Below are positions 6,882 to 14,267 of a stretch of DNA of 15,538 nt, piece after piece. Both the position numbers and the translations under genes were made by a program. Below the pieces are notes generated by a model. It had not been told where the DNA came from and did not search any database. It saw nothing but the letters and a program-made list of their open reading frames with translations. Position 1 is the stretch's first letter; each line of letters opens with the position of its first letter. The stretch is from assembly GCA_002315995.1 (NCBI GenBank), contig DCHN01000094.1:1-15538 (forward strand), in the 5' to 3' direction. Source of the DNA: Bacteroidales bacterium UBA1751. Lineage in GTDB: Bacteria > Bacteroidota > Bacteroidia > Bacteroidales > UBA932.

Positions 6882-8051
6882 CTAGTAACCGAGAGCCTCC
6901 TCAAACTGCTGCATCACCTCGTAACGGTCCCAATCGGCGCGGTTTGAGAAGATGAGTACCAATGCGTTGGACTCAGGATAGCGTGCTGCAAGAATCTTGA
7001 ATCCACCGTTGTCTCCAGTGTGATAGATTACCATATTGGTGGCGTCGGTCTTAGGCTCAATGAACCAACCGTACCCGTACCAGGTGTTCTCGCGGTTCTG
7101 GTAGTCGCTGAACTCACTGCCTGTTACCAATGTCTTAGGGCTCTGCGCAAGCTCTCTTGACTCAGCTGTAAGAATGGTGTTGTTTCTCAAAGACCTCTCC
7201 CACTGTGCAAACTCATGTGTTGAGGTATATATACCACCATCTGGACGGGTGGCAAAGAATGTCTCCTCGCCGTAGTCGAGTTCATACCAGTTCTTTGGCT
7301 CTTCTGACTTCACCGCTGAAGCTGTACGCTCTTCAGGCATATTCTCAACATCCTCATACTCATAACCGTGAGCCATGTTTGGAATGGAACTCTCCAGTTC
7401 AGGTGTAAAATAGAGTGCATTCTCCATACCTGCAGGAGTGAAGATATTTTCCCTTACAAAATCTACGAAAGGCATTCCTGTAACTTTTGCAACAATATAT
7501 CCGCAGAGAACAAATGTAGGGTTGATATACTCATAATTGGTGCCTGGCTCAAAGTTCAACTTCTCAAGAAGAGGGAAGTAGCTTACAGCAAGCGAATCGT
7601 CTCCAAGAATTCTCTGCTCTCTTGTAAGGCCAAGAAGTGATGACCTTGCATCAGGAATTCCTGAGGAGTGAGAGAGAAGATGCTTGATCTTGATATCCTT
7701 CCAGAAATCTGCAGGATACTCAGGGAAGTACATTGCAACCGAATCTTCAAGACTCAACTTGCCCTGCTGGGCAAGAAGAAGAATTGCACTTGAAGTGAAC
7801 TGCTTTGATACTGACGCAATATTGAAGAATGTGTTTCCGTCTATTGGCGCCTTGGTGTTGATATCTGCAATACCGTAACCTTTGTCGAAGATTACGCTGT
7901 CGCCCTCCATTATGAGAACTGCAGCGCCAGGCTCATCTGCAGGGAAGAGCTCCTGACAAATTGAATCAATCTTGTCTAAACGCTCATTAGCGGAATTGGA
8001 ACAAGCTGAAAGCATAAGAACTGATAAGATTATTAAAACTGTTTTTTTCAT
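6882..8051 (-). CDS. Serine hydrolase lipoprotein, class C beta-lactamase fold
   Basis: The 389-residue protein begins MKKTVLIILSVLMLSAC, a lipoprotein signal with lipobox LSAC and lipidation at C17. The catalytic motifs of the beta-lactamase/DD-peptidase fold (Pfam Beta-lactamase) are intact: S-V-S-K near residues 80-83 with the nucleophile Ser and general base Lys, Y-I-N near 175-177, and HTGDNGG near 345-351 in the KTG-box position. Family members include esterases, D-amino-acid peptidases and penicillin-binding-like enzymes; true beta-lactam resistance is not implied. The substrate is unknown. The gene starts 19 bases after the amidohydrolase stop and is probably co-transcribed with it. 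Confidence 0.9.
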   Translation of the reverse strand: MKKTVLIILSVLMLSACSNSANERLDKIDSICQELFPADEPGAAVLIMEGDSVIFDKGYGIADINTKAPIDGNTFFNIASVSKQFTSSAILLLAQQGKLSLEDSVAMYFPEYPADFWKDIKIKHLLSHSSGIPDARSSLLGLTREQRILGDDSLAVSYFPLLEKLNFEPGTNYEYINPTFVLCGYIVAKVTGMPFVDFVRENIFTPAGMENALYFTPELESSIPNMAHGYEYEDVENMPEERTASAVKSEEPKNWYELDYGEETFFATRPDGGIYTSTHEFAQWERSLRNNTILTAESRELAQSPKTLVTGSEFSDYQNRENTWYGYGWFIEPKTDATNMVIYHTGDNGGFKILAARYPESNALVLIFSNRADWDRYEVMQQFEEALGY

Positions 8052-8070
8052 CTCTGTGTTGTTTGATATT

Positions 8071-9267
8071 CTACTTGATAAGTCCGTTGCTTACAGGTTT
8101 TCCGTTGCACCAGACCTCCTTTATGCATTTTGACGAGGCTGCATACACCCAGTTGGAAATGAGGCTGTGACACGGATTCATAGCAAGCTCCTTAAGATCT
8201 ACCAATATGAAATCCGCCACTTTTCCCTTTTCAATGACACCACCGTTAATTCCAAGAGCCTTTGCTCCGTTTTCAGTCGCCATTTTGAAGACCTGCTGCG
8301 CAGTGAGCAACTCCGGATTTCCACCATTTGCAAGAGATCCATCATCTAAAGCTGTAACGCATTTTGCAAGAAGTGATGCAAACTTCATCTCCTCCCTCAT
8401 GTCAAGGTTGTTGTTGGAAGAGACTCCATCGGTTGCAAGCGTGAGGTTCACTCCACTGGCAATTGCAAGCTCGTATGGGAATCTGCCGCTGCCAAGCTTC
8501 ATGTTGGAACATGGACAATGGCTTACACTTACACCCCTTTGTGCAAGAATATCCCACTCTTTCCTGTTTACATATACGCAGTGTGCGGCTATTACATCTG
8601 GGCCAAGGACTCCAATAGAATCAAGATACTCCACAGGCCTCATTCCGGTGATCCTCAAGCAATCTGAAACCTCCTGCGCTGTCTCGCTCAAATGAATGTG
8701 GATTTTGATTCCATTCTCCCTTGCGAATGCGGCACACTCAACAAGATTCTTCCTTCCCACGGTATATATTGCATGAGGAGCCATAACCAGTTGTATCATA
8801 CCACCTGTAGGATCCTGCCAATGCTTTACGAACTCATGCTTGGCCTCTGTTTGAGCCAGAGTATGATTGTCCATTACAGTAATTCCAATGCTGGCCCTTA
8901 TGCCATACTGCTTTACAATGTCAATAGTCTGTTCTATTTCAAAATACATGTCGTTGAAGGCGGTGGTACCGGTAGATATCATCTCCTTAACGGCATCCTC
9001 GCTGCCCTGCCTTATCATAGCAGGCGTCATTTTCGCCTCAAATGGCCATATCCACTCATTCAGCCATACGCCAAGCGGTTTGTCATCTCCATACCCCCTC
9101 ATTGGAACCATTGCGGCATGAGTATGTGTATTGTAGAATGATGGCAGAATGGCAATCTCAGGCTTCTGCGCAGATTGAGAAGGGGAGATTTCTCCTATTA
9201 TACCCCCTTTTATCTCAATGTCCACCACCTTGCCGTTGAGCAACAGGCCTGTCAATACTCTATTCAT
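8071..9267 (-). CDS. mtaD: Amidohydrolase, MTA/SAH deaminase-like
   Basis: The 398-residue cytosolic enzyme belongs to the TRZ/ATZ-SsnA-MtaD group of metal-dependent amidohydrolases. All metal and catalytic elements are present: H48-T-H50 (NTHTHAAM), H192 with E195 (HIHLSET), H229 (AAHCVYV) and D280 (TDGVSSNNNLDM). SHCPCSNMKLGSG, typical of 5'-methylthioadenosine/S-adenosylhomocysteine deaminases, lies at about 249-261. Such enzymes deaminate the adenine of MTA or SAH to inosine derivatives, in methionine salvage and methyl-cycle clearance. The protein is shorter than many MtaD proteins (about 430), mainly because of a compact N-terminal beta-sandwich. It could act on a related aminopurine or guanine derivative, so the symbol is tentative. 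No consensus promoter lies immediately upstream. Confidence 0.85.
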   Translation of the reverse strand: MNRVLTGLLLNGKVVDIEIKGGIIGEISPSQSAQKPEIAILPSFYNTHTHAAMVPMRGYGDDKPLGVWLNEWIWPFEAKMTPAMIRQGSEDAVKEMISTGTTAFNDMYFEIEQTIDIVKQYGIRASIGITVMDNHTLAQTEAKHEFVKHWQDPTGGMIQLVMAPHAIYTVGRKNLVECAAFARENGIKIHIHLSETAQEVSDCLRITGMRPVEYLDSIGVLGPDVIAAHCVYVNRKEWDILAQRGVSVSHCPCSNMKLGSGRFPYELAIASGVNLTLATDGVSSNNNLDMREEMKFASLLAKCVTALDDGSLANGGNPELLTAQQVFKMATENGAKALGINGGVIEKGKVADFILVDLKELAMNPCHSLISNWVYAASSKCIKEVWCNGKPVSNGLIK

Positions 9268-9293
9268 ACTATTGTAAATTGTATTAGTTTAGA

Positions 9294-9329
9294 AAATACC
9301 CCTTCTACTATTGTGTAGAGGGGGTATTT
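9294..9329 (-). terminator. Terminator of the kdsB-lipoprotein unit
   Basis: A 15-base-pair stem (9294-9308 with 9315-9329, one G-T pair) closes a 6-base loop, just downstream of the lipoprotein stop at 9360. On the minus strand the stem runs into TTTTC. It separates this gene from the amidohydrolase gene, though partial read-through could feed the latter. Confidence 0.8.
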
Positions 9330-9359
9330 CATATTTTTCAGACAAAGTCCGAAATCAGA

Positions 9360-11027
9360 TTATCTGATCTTTGCGAACTCTATATCCTTCTCGCTTCTCT
9401 CTTTGAGAGCTGGTTTCTCGCAAGCCTTCTTGAGCTCGTTGTTAGCTACTGAAGCGTTGCCTACACGAGCAGCAGCAATTGCGCGGAGGTATGCCTGGCA
9501 TGAGCAATCCTTTGTAGCAATTGATTTAGCTGTGTTGAGGTCATTTACGAGAATGTTAGCAAGAGCCTCGTTGAAGCCGCCCTCACCCTTGAGGTTCTTT
9601 GCAGCATCAGCATACTTGCCATTCATGATATCAACAATACCCTGGTTGTACTTAGCCTCAGGAGCGTTGCTCTTTGCAGCATAGTTTGCAGCAGCCTTGT
9701 AATCCTTCTCCTGAATAGCAACTACAGCCATATTGTTGTAGTAAACATCATCCTTCTCAGATACCTTGTTCAAAGCAGCCTTAGCTTCAGCAGTTTTGCC
9801 AGCCTTGAGGTATGTAGCAGCCATGCTGTTCCAAGCTCTTGAGCTGTTGAACTTCTCAGCAGCCTTCTTGTAAACTGCAACCTGAGCATCTGTACCCTTT
9901 ACAAGAGTAGCTGTATAAAGAAGAGCCTCCTCATCAAGGTTGTCAGAGTTGTTATCAATCATAGAGAGCAACTCCTCGTCTGTCCAGTTCTTGTACTCAA
10001 CGTTTGCAATGAATCTTGATCTTCTCAACTTAGGAAGAATGGTCTTTGCAAGGTCATCGAAAATAGCTGACATGTTTCTGATCTCACGCTCTCTTACGCT
10101 TGACTCTGAATACATTGAAAGAACTCTGAGAATAAGGTCCTTATCCTGCATGTCTGAATTCTCAACCATTGCCTTGAAGCCTTCCCAGTCCTCACCTGCG
10201 CCTGTTACGTTTACAGGAGCTGTAGATTTAGCCTTCTTGTTTATGGTCTTGTCAAAAGCTGTCTTTGCTGTAGAGCTTCTCTTGTCAGCAAGCTTGTCGT
10301 TCAAAGCCTCTTTTCCATCTGGTGAAGCATAAGCAATAATGTCGTTTGAAGTAACGGTTGATCTCTCGTCACTCTTGATCTCCTCAAGGAATTTCTCCAA
10401 CTCCTTAACCTGCTCTGACTTCAACTCCTTAGGTCTAACGTTCCACTGGTTGATCAAATAGAGAACCTGAGCCTCCTTTGTGTAGTTGATAACCTTCTGG
10501 TAGTTGTTTGCAGCAATAGCAGCAGAACCCTGATGGTTGTTCATCTCAATGAGCATATATGTGCAGTTGGTACCATCGGCAATCTTTCTTGGCTCTGGAT
10601 ATGCATAGCTCTTTGTACGCTTCTTGTTGTAAACTGTTGCTCTGAGCTCGAGAACTGCCTTCTCAACACCCTTTACATAGTCGAATGACACTCTTCCAGA
10701 AACTGAACCGCCATTCTCATAGTTTACTACCTGGTTGTTCTCAAGAACCTTCTCACCCTGAATTGTAAGAACCTTACCCTTGATCTCACCACCATCGTAA
10801 ACAAGTACAGGGGTTACCTCAAGAATTGCCTTCTTAATGAAATATTTCTGTGGGAATGTCAATGTGTAAGTTGCATCTATCTTACCTGCAACGCACTCAA
10901 GAACCTCAGGGTTGCATTTTGACTGAACCAAAGCAGCCTTCTCGGCCATCTTCTTTGGGTTTGAACACGACATCACTGCCAAACCAATAAGCAGGAGGGA
11001 TGCCAATCTGAATAAATTCTTTTTCAT
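9360..11027 (-). CDS. OmpA-like/TPR lipoprotein
   Basis: The 555-residue protein begins with a lipoprotein signal (LLLIGLAVMSC, lipidated C21). Residues about 45-165 are strand-rich and hydrophilic. Residues about 185-345 resemble an OmpA-like periplasmic domain of the Bacteroidota type: YLINQWNVRPKEL, a central IIAYASPDGKEALNDKLADKR (about 230-250, the GyaSPeGs-N-LS-RA pattern), then GEDWEGFKAMVENSDM and LPKLRRSRF. Residues about 360-545 are Ala/Lys-rich helix pairs resembling tetratricopeptide repeats, for example SRAWNSMAATYLKAGKTAEA. OmpA-like domains often bind peptidoglycan, and TPRs bind proteins, so an envelope scaffold is plausible but inferred. The gene lies 43 bases after kdsB on the same strand and has no clear promoter of its own. 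I do not recognise a named family. Confidence 0.85.
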   Translation of the reverse strand: MKKNLFRLASLLLIGLAVMSCSNPKKMAEKAALVQSKCNPEVLECVAGKIDATYTLTFPQKYFIKKAILEVTPVLVYDGGEIKGKVLTIQGEKVLENNQVVNYENGGSVSGRVSFDYVKGVEKAVLELRATVYNKKRTKSYAYPEPRKIADGTNCTYMLIEMNNHQGSAAIAANNYQKVINYTKEAQVLYLINQWNVRPKELKSEQVKELEKFLEEIKSDERSTVTSNDIIAYASPDGKEALNDKLADKRSSTAKTAFDKTINKKAKSTAPVNVTGAGEDWEGFKAMVENSDMQDKDLILRVLSMYSESSVREREIRNMSAIFDDLAKTILPKLRRSRFIANVEYKNWTDEELLSMIDNNSDNLDEEALLYTATLVKGTDAQVAVYKKAAEKFNSSRAWNSMAATYLKAGKTAEAKAALNKVSEKDDVYYNNMAVVAIQEKDYKAAANYAAKSNAPEAKYNQGIVDIMNGKYADAAKNLKGEGGFNEALANILVNDLNTAKSIATKDCSCQAYLRAIAAARVGNASVANNELKKACEKPALKERSEKDIEFAKIR

Positions 11028-11070
11028 AGTGTTAGTGTTTAAAGAAATAATATTTTTTTAAATAAATTTT

Positions 11071-11829
11071 TTACAGTTCCATTGCATTGATTCTCTCGAG
11101 ATCCTCCGGAGTATCAACCGCATACGTTTCAAAGTCAGTCAGCGCAACCTTTATTCTCAGACCCGCTTCAAGCCATCTTAGCTGCTCGAGCTTCTCCGTC
11201 TTCTCCAAATAGCTCTGCGGCATTGCGCAGACTCTCTTCAAGGTCTCTTTCCTGTATCCATAGAGTCCTATGTGCCTGTAGTACACATTCGATGCCACAA
11301 ACTCATCGGTCAACTCAACTCCTCTTGGATGCGGTATCACCGAGCGGCTGAAATACATTGCATTCCAGTTAGAATCAACCACAACCTTCGGAGCGTTTGT
11401 ATTCTCCAGCTCCTCAACGGCTGATATCCTCTTCACCAGTGTGGCCAGTTCAACACTTTCACCGCCACCCGATGTGAAACAGGATTTTAACTGCTCCAAC
11501 TGGGAAGGCTGAATGAATGGTTCATCACCCTGCACGTTCACAACAACATCAAAGGCACATCCGCACTGCTTCTCAAACTTCTCCACCGCCTCAAGGCATC
11601 TGTCGGTACCGCTGTTGTGACTCTCTGAGGTCATAACCACATTACCACCCAAAGAACTGACACAATTGTAAATACGCTGGTCATCTGTTGCAACACACAA
11701 ATTCTCAAAGGCTTTTGATGTCTGCTCATATACCCTCCATATCATTGGAACTCCCTTTACAAGCGCCAATGGTTTCCCGGGAAAACGGGTGGAAGCATAA
11801 CGCGCAGGAATTACAGCCAACATTTTCAT
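11071..11829 (-). CDS. kdsB: 3-deoxy-manno-octulosonate cytidylyltransferase (CMP-KDO synthetase)
   Basis: The 252-residue cytosolic enzyme activates KDO with CTP to CMP-KDO, the donor for the inner core of lipopolysaccharide. Hallmarks are PARYASTRFPGKPL (residues 8-21, nucleotide-binding loop), ATDD (47-50), MTSESHNSGTDRC (66-78), VNVQGDEPFI (97-106, with metal-binding D102) and HIGLYGYRKETL. Length is normal for KdsB (about 250). A second ATG two codons in (11823) could also start translation; the conserved region begins right after it. The predicted promoter ends only 10 bases before the ATG, so the mRNA leader would be very short. It is divergent from the EBP-lptE-secG operon, which also serves the outer membrane. 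Confidence 0.97.
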   Translation of the reverse strand: MKMLAVIPARYASTRFPGKPLALVKGVPMIWRVYEQTSKAFENLCVATDDQRIYNCVSSLGGNVVMTSESHNSGTDRCLEAVEKFEKQCGCAFDVVVNVQGDEPFIQPSQLEQLKSCFTSGGGESVELATLVKRISAVEELENTNAPKVVVDSNWNAMYFSRSVIPHPRGVELTDEFVASNVYYRHIGLYGYRKETLKRVCAMPQSYLEKTEKLEQLRWLEAGLRIKVALTDFETYAVDTPEDLERINAMEL

Positions 11830-11839
11830 ATGCCTACAA

Positions 11840-11866
11840 CAAACCTATTATACAACATTTGGCAAA
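11840..11866 (-). promoter_or_regulatory. Predicted kdsB promoter
   Basis: TAGGTTTG on the minus strand (11840-11847) matches TAnnTTTG exactly. A TTTG (11863-11866) lies 15 bases upstream, shorter than the usual 19-21, and forms part of the neighbouring palindrome. Transcription would start near 11836, about 7 bases before the kdsB ATG. Confidence 0.55.
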
Positions 11867-11869
11867 TGT
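11855..11869. promoter_or_regulatory. 15-base palindrome between divergent kdsB and regulator genes
   Basis: ACATTTG (11855-11861) and CAAATGT (11863-11869) are exact 7-base inverted arms around a single G. The element overlaps the possible -33 region of kdsB and lies 33 bases upstream of the -7 element of the regulator gene. It could be an operator for a dimeric factor acting on either direction. That role is inference. Confidence 0.4.
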
Positions 11870-11902
11870 AATAAAAAAAATAAAATATTCATTAAGATTA
11901 GT

Positions 11903-11910
11903 TAATTTTG
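11903..11910 (+). promoter_or_regulatory. Predicted -7 element of the regulator-lptE-secG operon
   Basis: TAATTTTG matches TAnnTTTG exactly and ends six bases before the ATG at 11917. Transcription would start near 11914, giving an essentially leaderless mRNA. No TTTG is present about 20 bases upstream, where the sequence is nearly all A and T. Confidence 0.5.
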
Positions 11911-11916
11911 CATCAT

Positions 11917-13158
11917 ATGGAATTACAGGAGATAAAACAGCGTTTTGACATTGTAGGAGATGACCCGGAACTCAACAGGGCGCTCGACATTGCCATACAG
12001 GTGGCAAAAACAGACCTATCTGTTCTTGTTACCGGCGAGAGTGGCGTTGGCAAGGAGGTGATACCTCAGATCATTCACCAGTACAGTCCAAGGAAACATA
12101 ACACATATATTGCAATAAACTGCGGATCCATTCCTGAAGGAACCGTTGACTCGGAGTTGTTCGGCCATGAAAAAGGCTCATTCACAGGAGCCGTTGAGAC
12201 CAAGAAGGGCTACTTCGAGTATGCCGACGGCGGCACCATATTTCTCGATGAGGTTGCGGAGCTCCCCGTTTCAACACAGGTGAGGCTGCTCAGGGTTCTT
12301 CAGAGCGGTGAATTCTACAAAGTAGGTTCGGCAAAGGTGCAGAAGACCAATGTGAGGGTTGTTGCCGCAACCAATGTAGATTTGACCAAGGCCATAAGGG
12401 AGGGCAGATTCAGGGAGGATTTATTCTACAGGATAAGTACCGTACCTATCTCCGTTCCAGCTCTCAGGGAGAGGAAAGGCGACATAAACCTTCTTTTCAG
12501 GAAATTCGCCCTTGACTTTGCAGACAAGAACCGGATGCCTCCAATCAAGCTCGACCACCAGGCACAGATGGTTGTATGCGAATACCCATGGCCCGGCAAC
12601 ATAAGGCAGCTGATGAGTGTTGTACAACGCATCTCTGCGCTGGAGCAGAGCCGCGAAATTTCGGCAGAGGTATTGAAACGCTATCTGCCGGTGCAGAATA
12701 CGCCTTTTGGCAACCTTCCAGCCCTCAAACATACAGACAAGGACCTACTTGGCGATAGGGAACTGCTCCTTCATATGATTCTTTCCCTCAGGAAGGAGAT
12801 GGACGCCCTCAAGGAGAAGATGGAGAGCATATCGGCAAACGGAGCACAACCTCAGATGAAGAGCGGCAAATATGATGATTTTGAAATGGTTGACGACATT
12901 CTTGAGGAGGAGGAGCGCAACGAGTTTTCCAACCAGGTAGCAGTTGAATCGGAACCGGAGTATGAGATGCCCGTTGAGAGTGGCGAGGAGGAGGATGTGG
13001 GCTCAATAAAGGAGAAGAGCAGTGAGATGATAAAAAGGGCTATCCAAAAATATAATGGAAACAGAAAGAAGGCGGCAGCCGAACTTGGAATTTCAGAACG
13101 TACCCTTTACAGGAAAATTGAGATGCTTGGAATTGAGGGGAAGAAAAAGAAAAAATAA
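11917..13158 (+). CDS. Sigma-54 enhancer-binding transcriptional regulator without sensor domain
   Basis: The 413-residue protein is a bacterial enhancer-binding protein that remodels sigma-54 RNA polymerase using ATP. I start it at the ATG at 11917; an in-frame TTG at 11908 lies in the promoter. The AAA+ domain starts almost at once: Walker A GESGVGKE (40-47), GSFTGA (87-92, the sigma-54 contact loop, usually GAFTGA), Walker B GGTIFLDE (105-112), arginine-finger region REGRFREDLFYR (161-172) and PWPGNIRQL (224-232). There is no receiver, GAF or PAS domain. A linker of about 115 residues (265-370) holds a probable coiled coil (281-304) and a strongly acidic stretch (319-363). A Fis-type helix-turn-helix (GNRKKAAAELGISERTLYRK, 381-400) and a Lys-rich tail end the protein. 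lptE follows after four bases. Confidence 0.93.
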   Translation: MELQEIKQRFDIVGDDPELNRALDIAIQVAKTDLSVLVTGESGVGKEVIPQIIHQYSPRKHNTYIAINCGSIPEGTVDSELFGHEKGSFTGAVETKKGYFEYADGGTIFLDEVAELPVSTQVRLLRVLQSGEFYKVGSAKVQKTNVRVVAATNVDLTKAIREGRFREDLFYRISTVPISVPALRERKGDINLLFRKFALDFADKNRMPPIKLDHQAQMVVCEYPWPGNIRQLMSVVQRISALEQSREISAEVLKRYLPVQNTPFGNLPALKHTDKDLLGDRELLLHMILSLRKEMDALKEKMESISANGAQPQMKSGKYDDFEMVDDILEEEERNEFSNQVAVESEPEYEMPVESGEEEDVGSIKEKSSEMIKRAIQKYNGNRKKAAAELGISERTLYRKIEMLGIEGKKKKK

Positions 13159-13162
13159 TAGA

Positions 13163-13669
13163 ATGAATAAACTATCTTCAGTTATTGTTGCAGCAATTGC
13201 ATCAGCAGTGCTTTCGGGATGCGGAATATACTCCTTCTCCGGTACATCCATTCAGCCTGATGTCCACAGTATTACTGTAAACCCTATTGAGAACCGCGCA
13301 ATGAAGGTAAACCCCTCTTTGAGCAACACCCTTACAAATGAGCTTCAGGACCAGTACCGCAGATTGACCAAACTCGAGATGACTAGCGAAGATGGCGATT
13401 TGGAGGTAAGCGGATATATAACAAGTTACAGCGTTACCCCTACCGCAGTAACCAGCACCGATGTGGCTGCACAGAACAGGCTCACCATTACAGTGAAAAT
13501 AGAGTTCAAGAACAACAAGCATGAGGAGGATAACTTTGAAAAGGATTTCGTAGCCTTTGCCGACTATGACTCCACCCAGTCTCTTGACTCAGTTGAATCT
13601 GCACTGTGTGACCAAATTGTAAAGACTCTCGTTGAAGATATTTTCAATGCAACCGTTGCAAACTGGTAG
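13163..13669 (+). CDS. lptE: LptE-family outer-membrane LPS-assembly lipoprotein
   Basis: The 168-residue lipoprotein starts at the ATG at 13163, four bases after the regulator stop. It opens with a short lipoprotein signal ending in lipobox LSGC (C20). GIYSFSGTSIQPDVHSITV follows, the typical mature start of Bacteroidota LptE, then NLTNEL-like helix residues (SNTLTNELQDQYRR) and alternating strand segments such as DLEVSGYITSYSV. LptE plugs the LptD barrel and helps insert lipopolysaccharide into the outer leaflet. An in-frame open stretch back to 13055 overlaps the regulator gene and would bury the signal peptide, so it is rejected. Sequence conservation in LptE is low; the identification rests on length, lipobox, start motif and the lptE-secG context. 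Confidence 0.88.
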   Translation: MNKLSSVIVAAIASAVLSGCGIYSFSGTSIQPDVHSITVNPIENRAMKVNPSLSNTLTNELQDQYRRLTKLEMTSEDGDLEVSGYITSYSVTPTAVTSTDVAAQNRLTITVKIEFKNNKHEEDNFEKDFVAFADYDSTQSLDSVESALCDQIVKTLVEDIFNATVANW

Positions 13670-13670
13670 A

Positions 13671-14255
13671 ATGGAGATATCACACAACATACATAATCTT
13701 ACGGCCAAGCAACTCGACCTTGTAACGGAGAGGTATCCGTGGTTTTCCTACGCAAGGGAGCTCTCCATACTCAAGATGGCCGCCATTGACCAGGCGGAAG
13801 CTGAAAATGCATTGAAGAAGTGCCAGGCATACATCACAAGGCGTAAGAGAATATACAATGCCCTCATAAAGGGGAAGACAAGCAGTTTCTCGGTGGAGGA
13901 TATCCAAATGGAGTTCAAATCATCCGACCCAACAGTTGAAAGCGGCAATCTTCCTATTTTGAGTGCATCAAGTGAATACTTCTCCCCTATGGAAGTGGCA
14001 GATGCTTCCAAATCAACCGAATCAAATCTGCTTGAAAAGGCTGCCTCCAAGGAGACAACATCATGTGGAGTTGCGGAATACCAGACAGAAACTCTCGCCA
14101 TAATATATGAAGATCAGGAGTATTTCAGTGAGGCTCTGGAGGTTTATGCAAAACTAATTTTGTTATATCCGCAAAAAAGTGCTTACTTTGCGAGCTGCGT
14201 TGAGAGAATCCAGCGCAAGATGGTACAGAAGGAGACCAATACCAGTTTGAAATAA
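13671..14255 (+). CDS. Conserved TPR-like protein of unknown function between lptE and secG
   Basis: The 194-residue soluble protein starts at the ATG at 13671, one base after the lptE stop. It has no signal peptide or membrane helix, so it is probably cytoplasmic. The N-terminal 45 residues are helical, with LDLVTERYPWFSYARELSILKM. The middle (about 80-135) is Ser/Glu-rich and probably disordered. The C-terminal 50 residues form one TPR-like helix pair, with ETLAIIYEDQEYFSEALEVYAKLILLYPQKS followed by YFASCVERI; I recognise this pattern from Bacteroidota proteins encoded beside lptE and secG. No catalytic motif is visible. Context suggests a helper in envelope export or LPS assembly, but that is inference. 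An in-frame extension back to 13632 would overlap lptE. Confidence 0.85.
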   Translation: MEISHNIHNLTAKQLDLVTERYPWFSYARELSILKMAAIDQAEAENALKKCQAYITRRKRIYNALIKGKTSSFSVEDIQMEFKSSDPTVESGNLPILSASSEYFSPMEVADASKSTESNLLEKAASKETTSCGVAEYQTETLAIIYEDQEYFSEALEVYAKLILLYPQKSAYFASCVERIQRKMVQKETNTSLK

Positions 14256-14267
14256 AATATTAATATT

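Noticed and set aside
8207..9141. Open frames of 162 and 149 codons on the plus strand
   Set aside because: They lie antisense to the well-supported amidohydrolase and their translations show no recognisable domain; they are shadows of its codon pattern.
11908..11916. TTG start for the enhancer-binding protein
   Set aside because: The TTG is part of the TAATTTTG promoter element; the ATG at 11917 is a better start.
11821..11919. Sigma-54 (-24/-12) promoter in front of the regulator or kdsB
   Set aside because: A TTTGGCA-like GG is present in the palindrome, but no GC-containing -12 element lies at the required distance. I saw no convincing site elsewhere in the window on reading it by eye.
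13055..13162. N-terminal extension of LptE
   Set aside because: It overlaps the regulator's helix-turn-helix codons and would place the lipoprotein signal in the middle of the protein.
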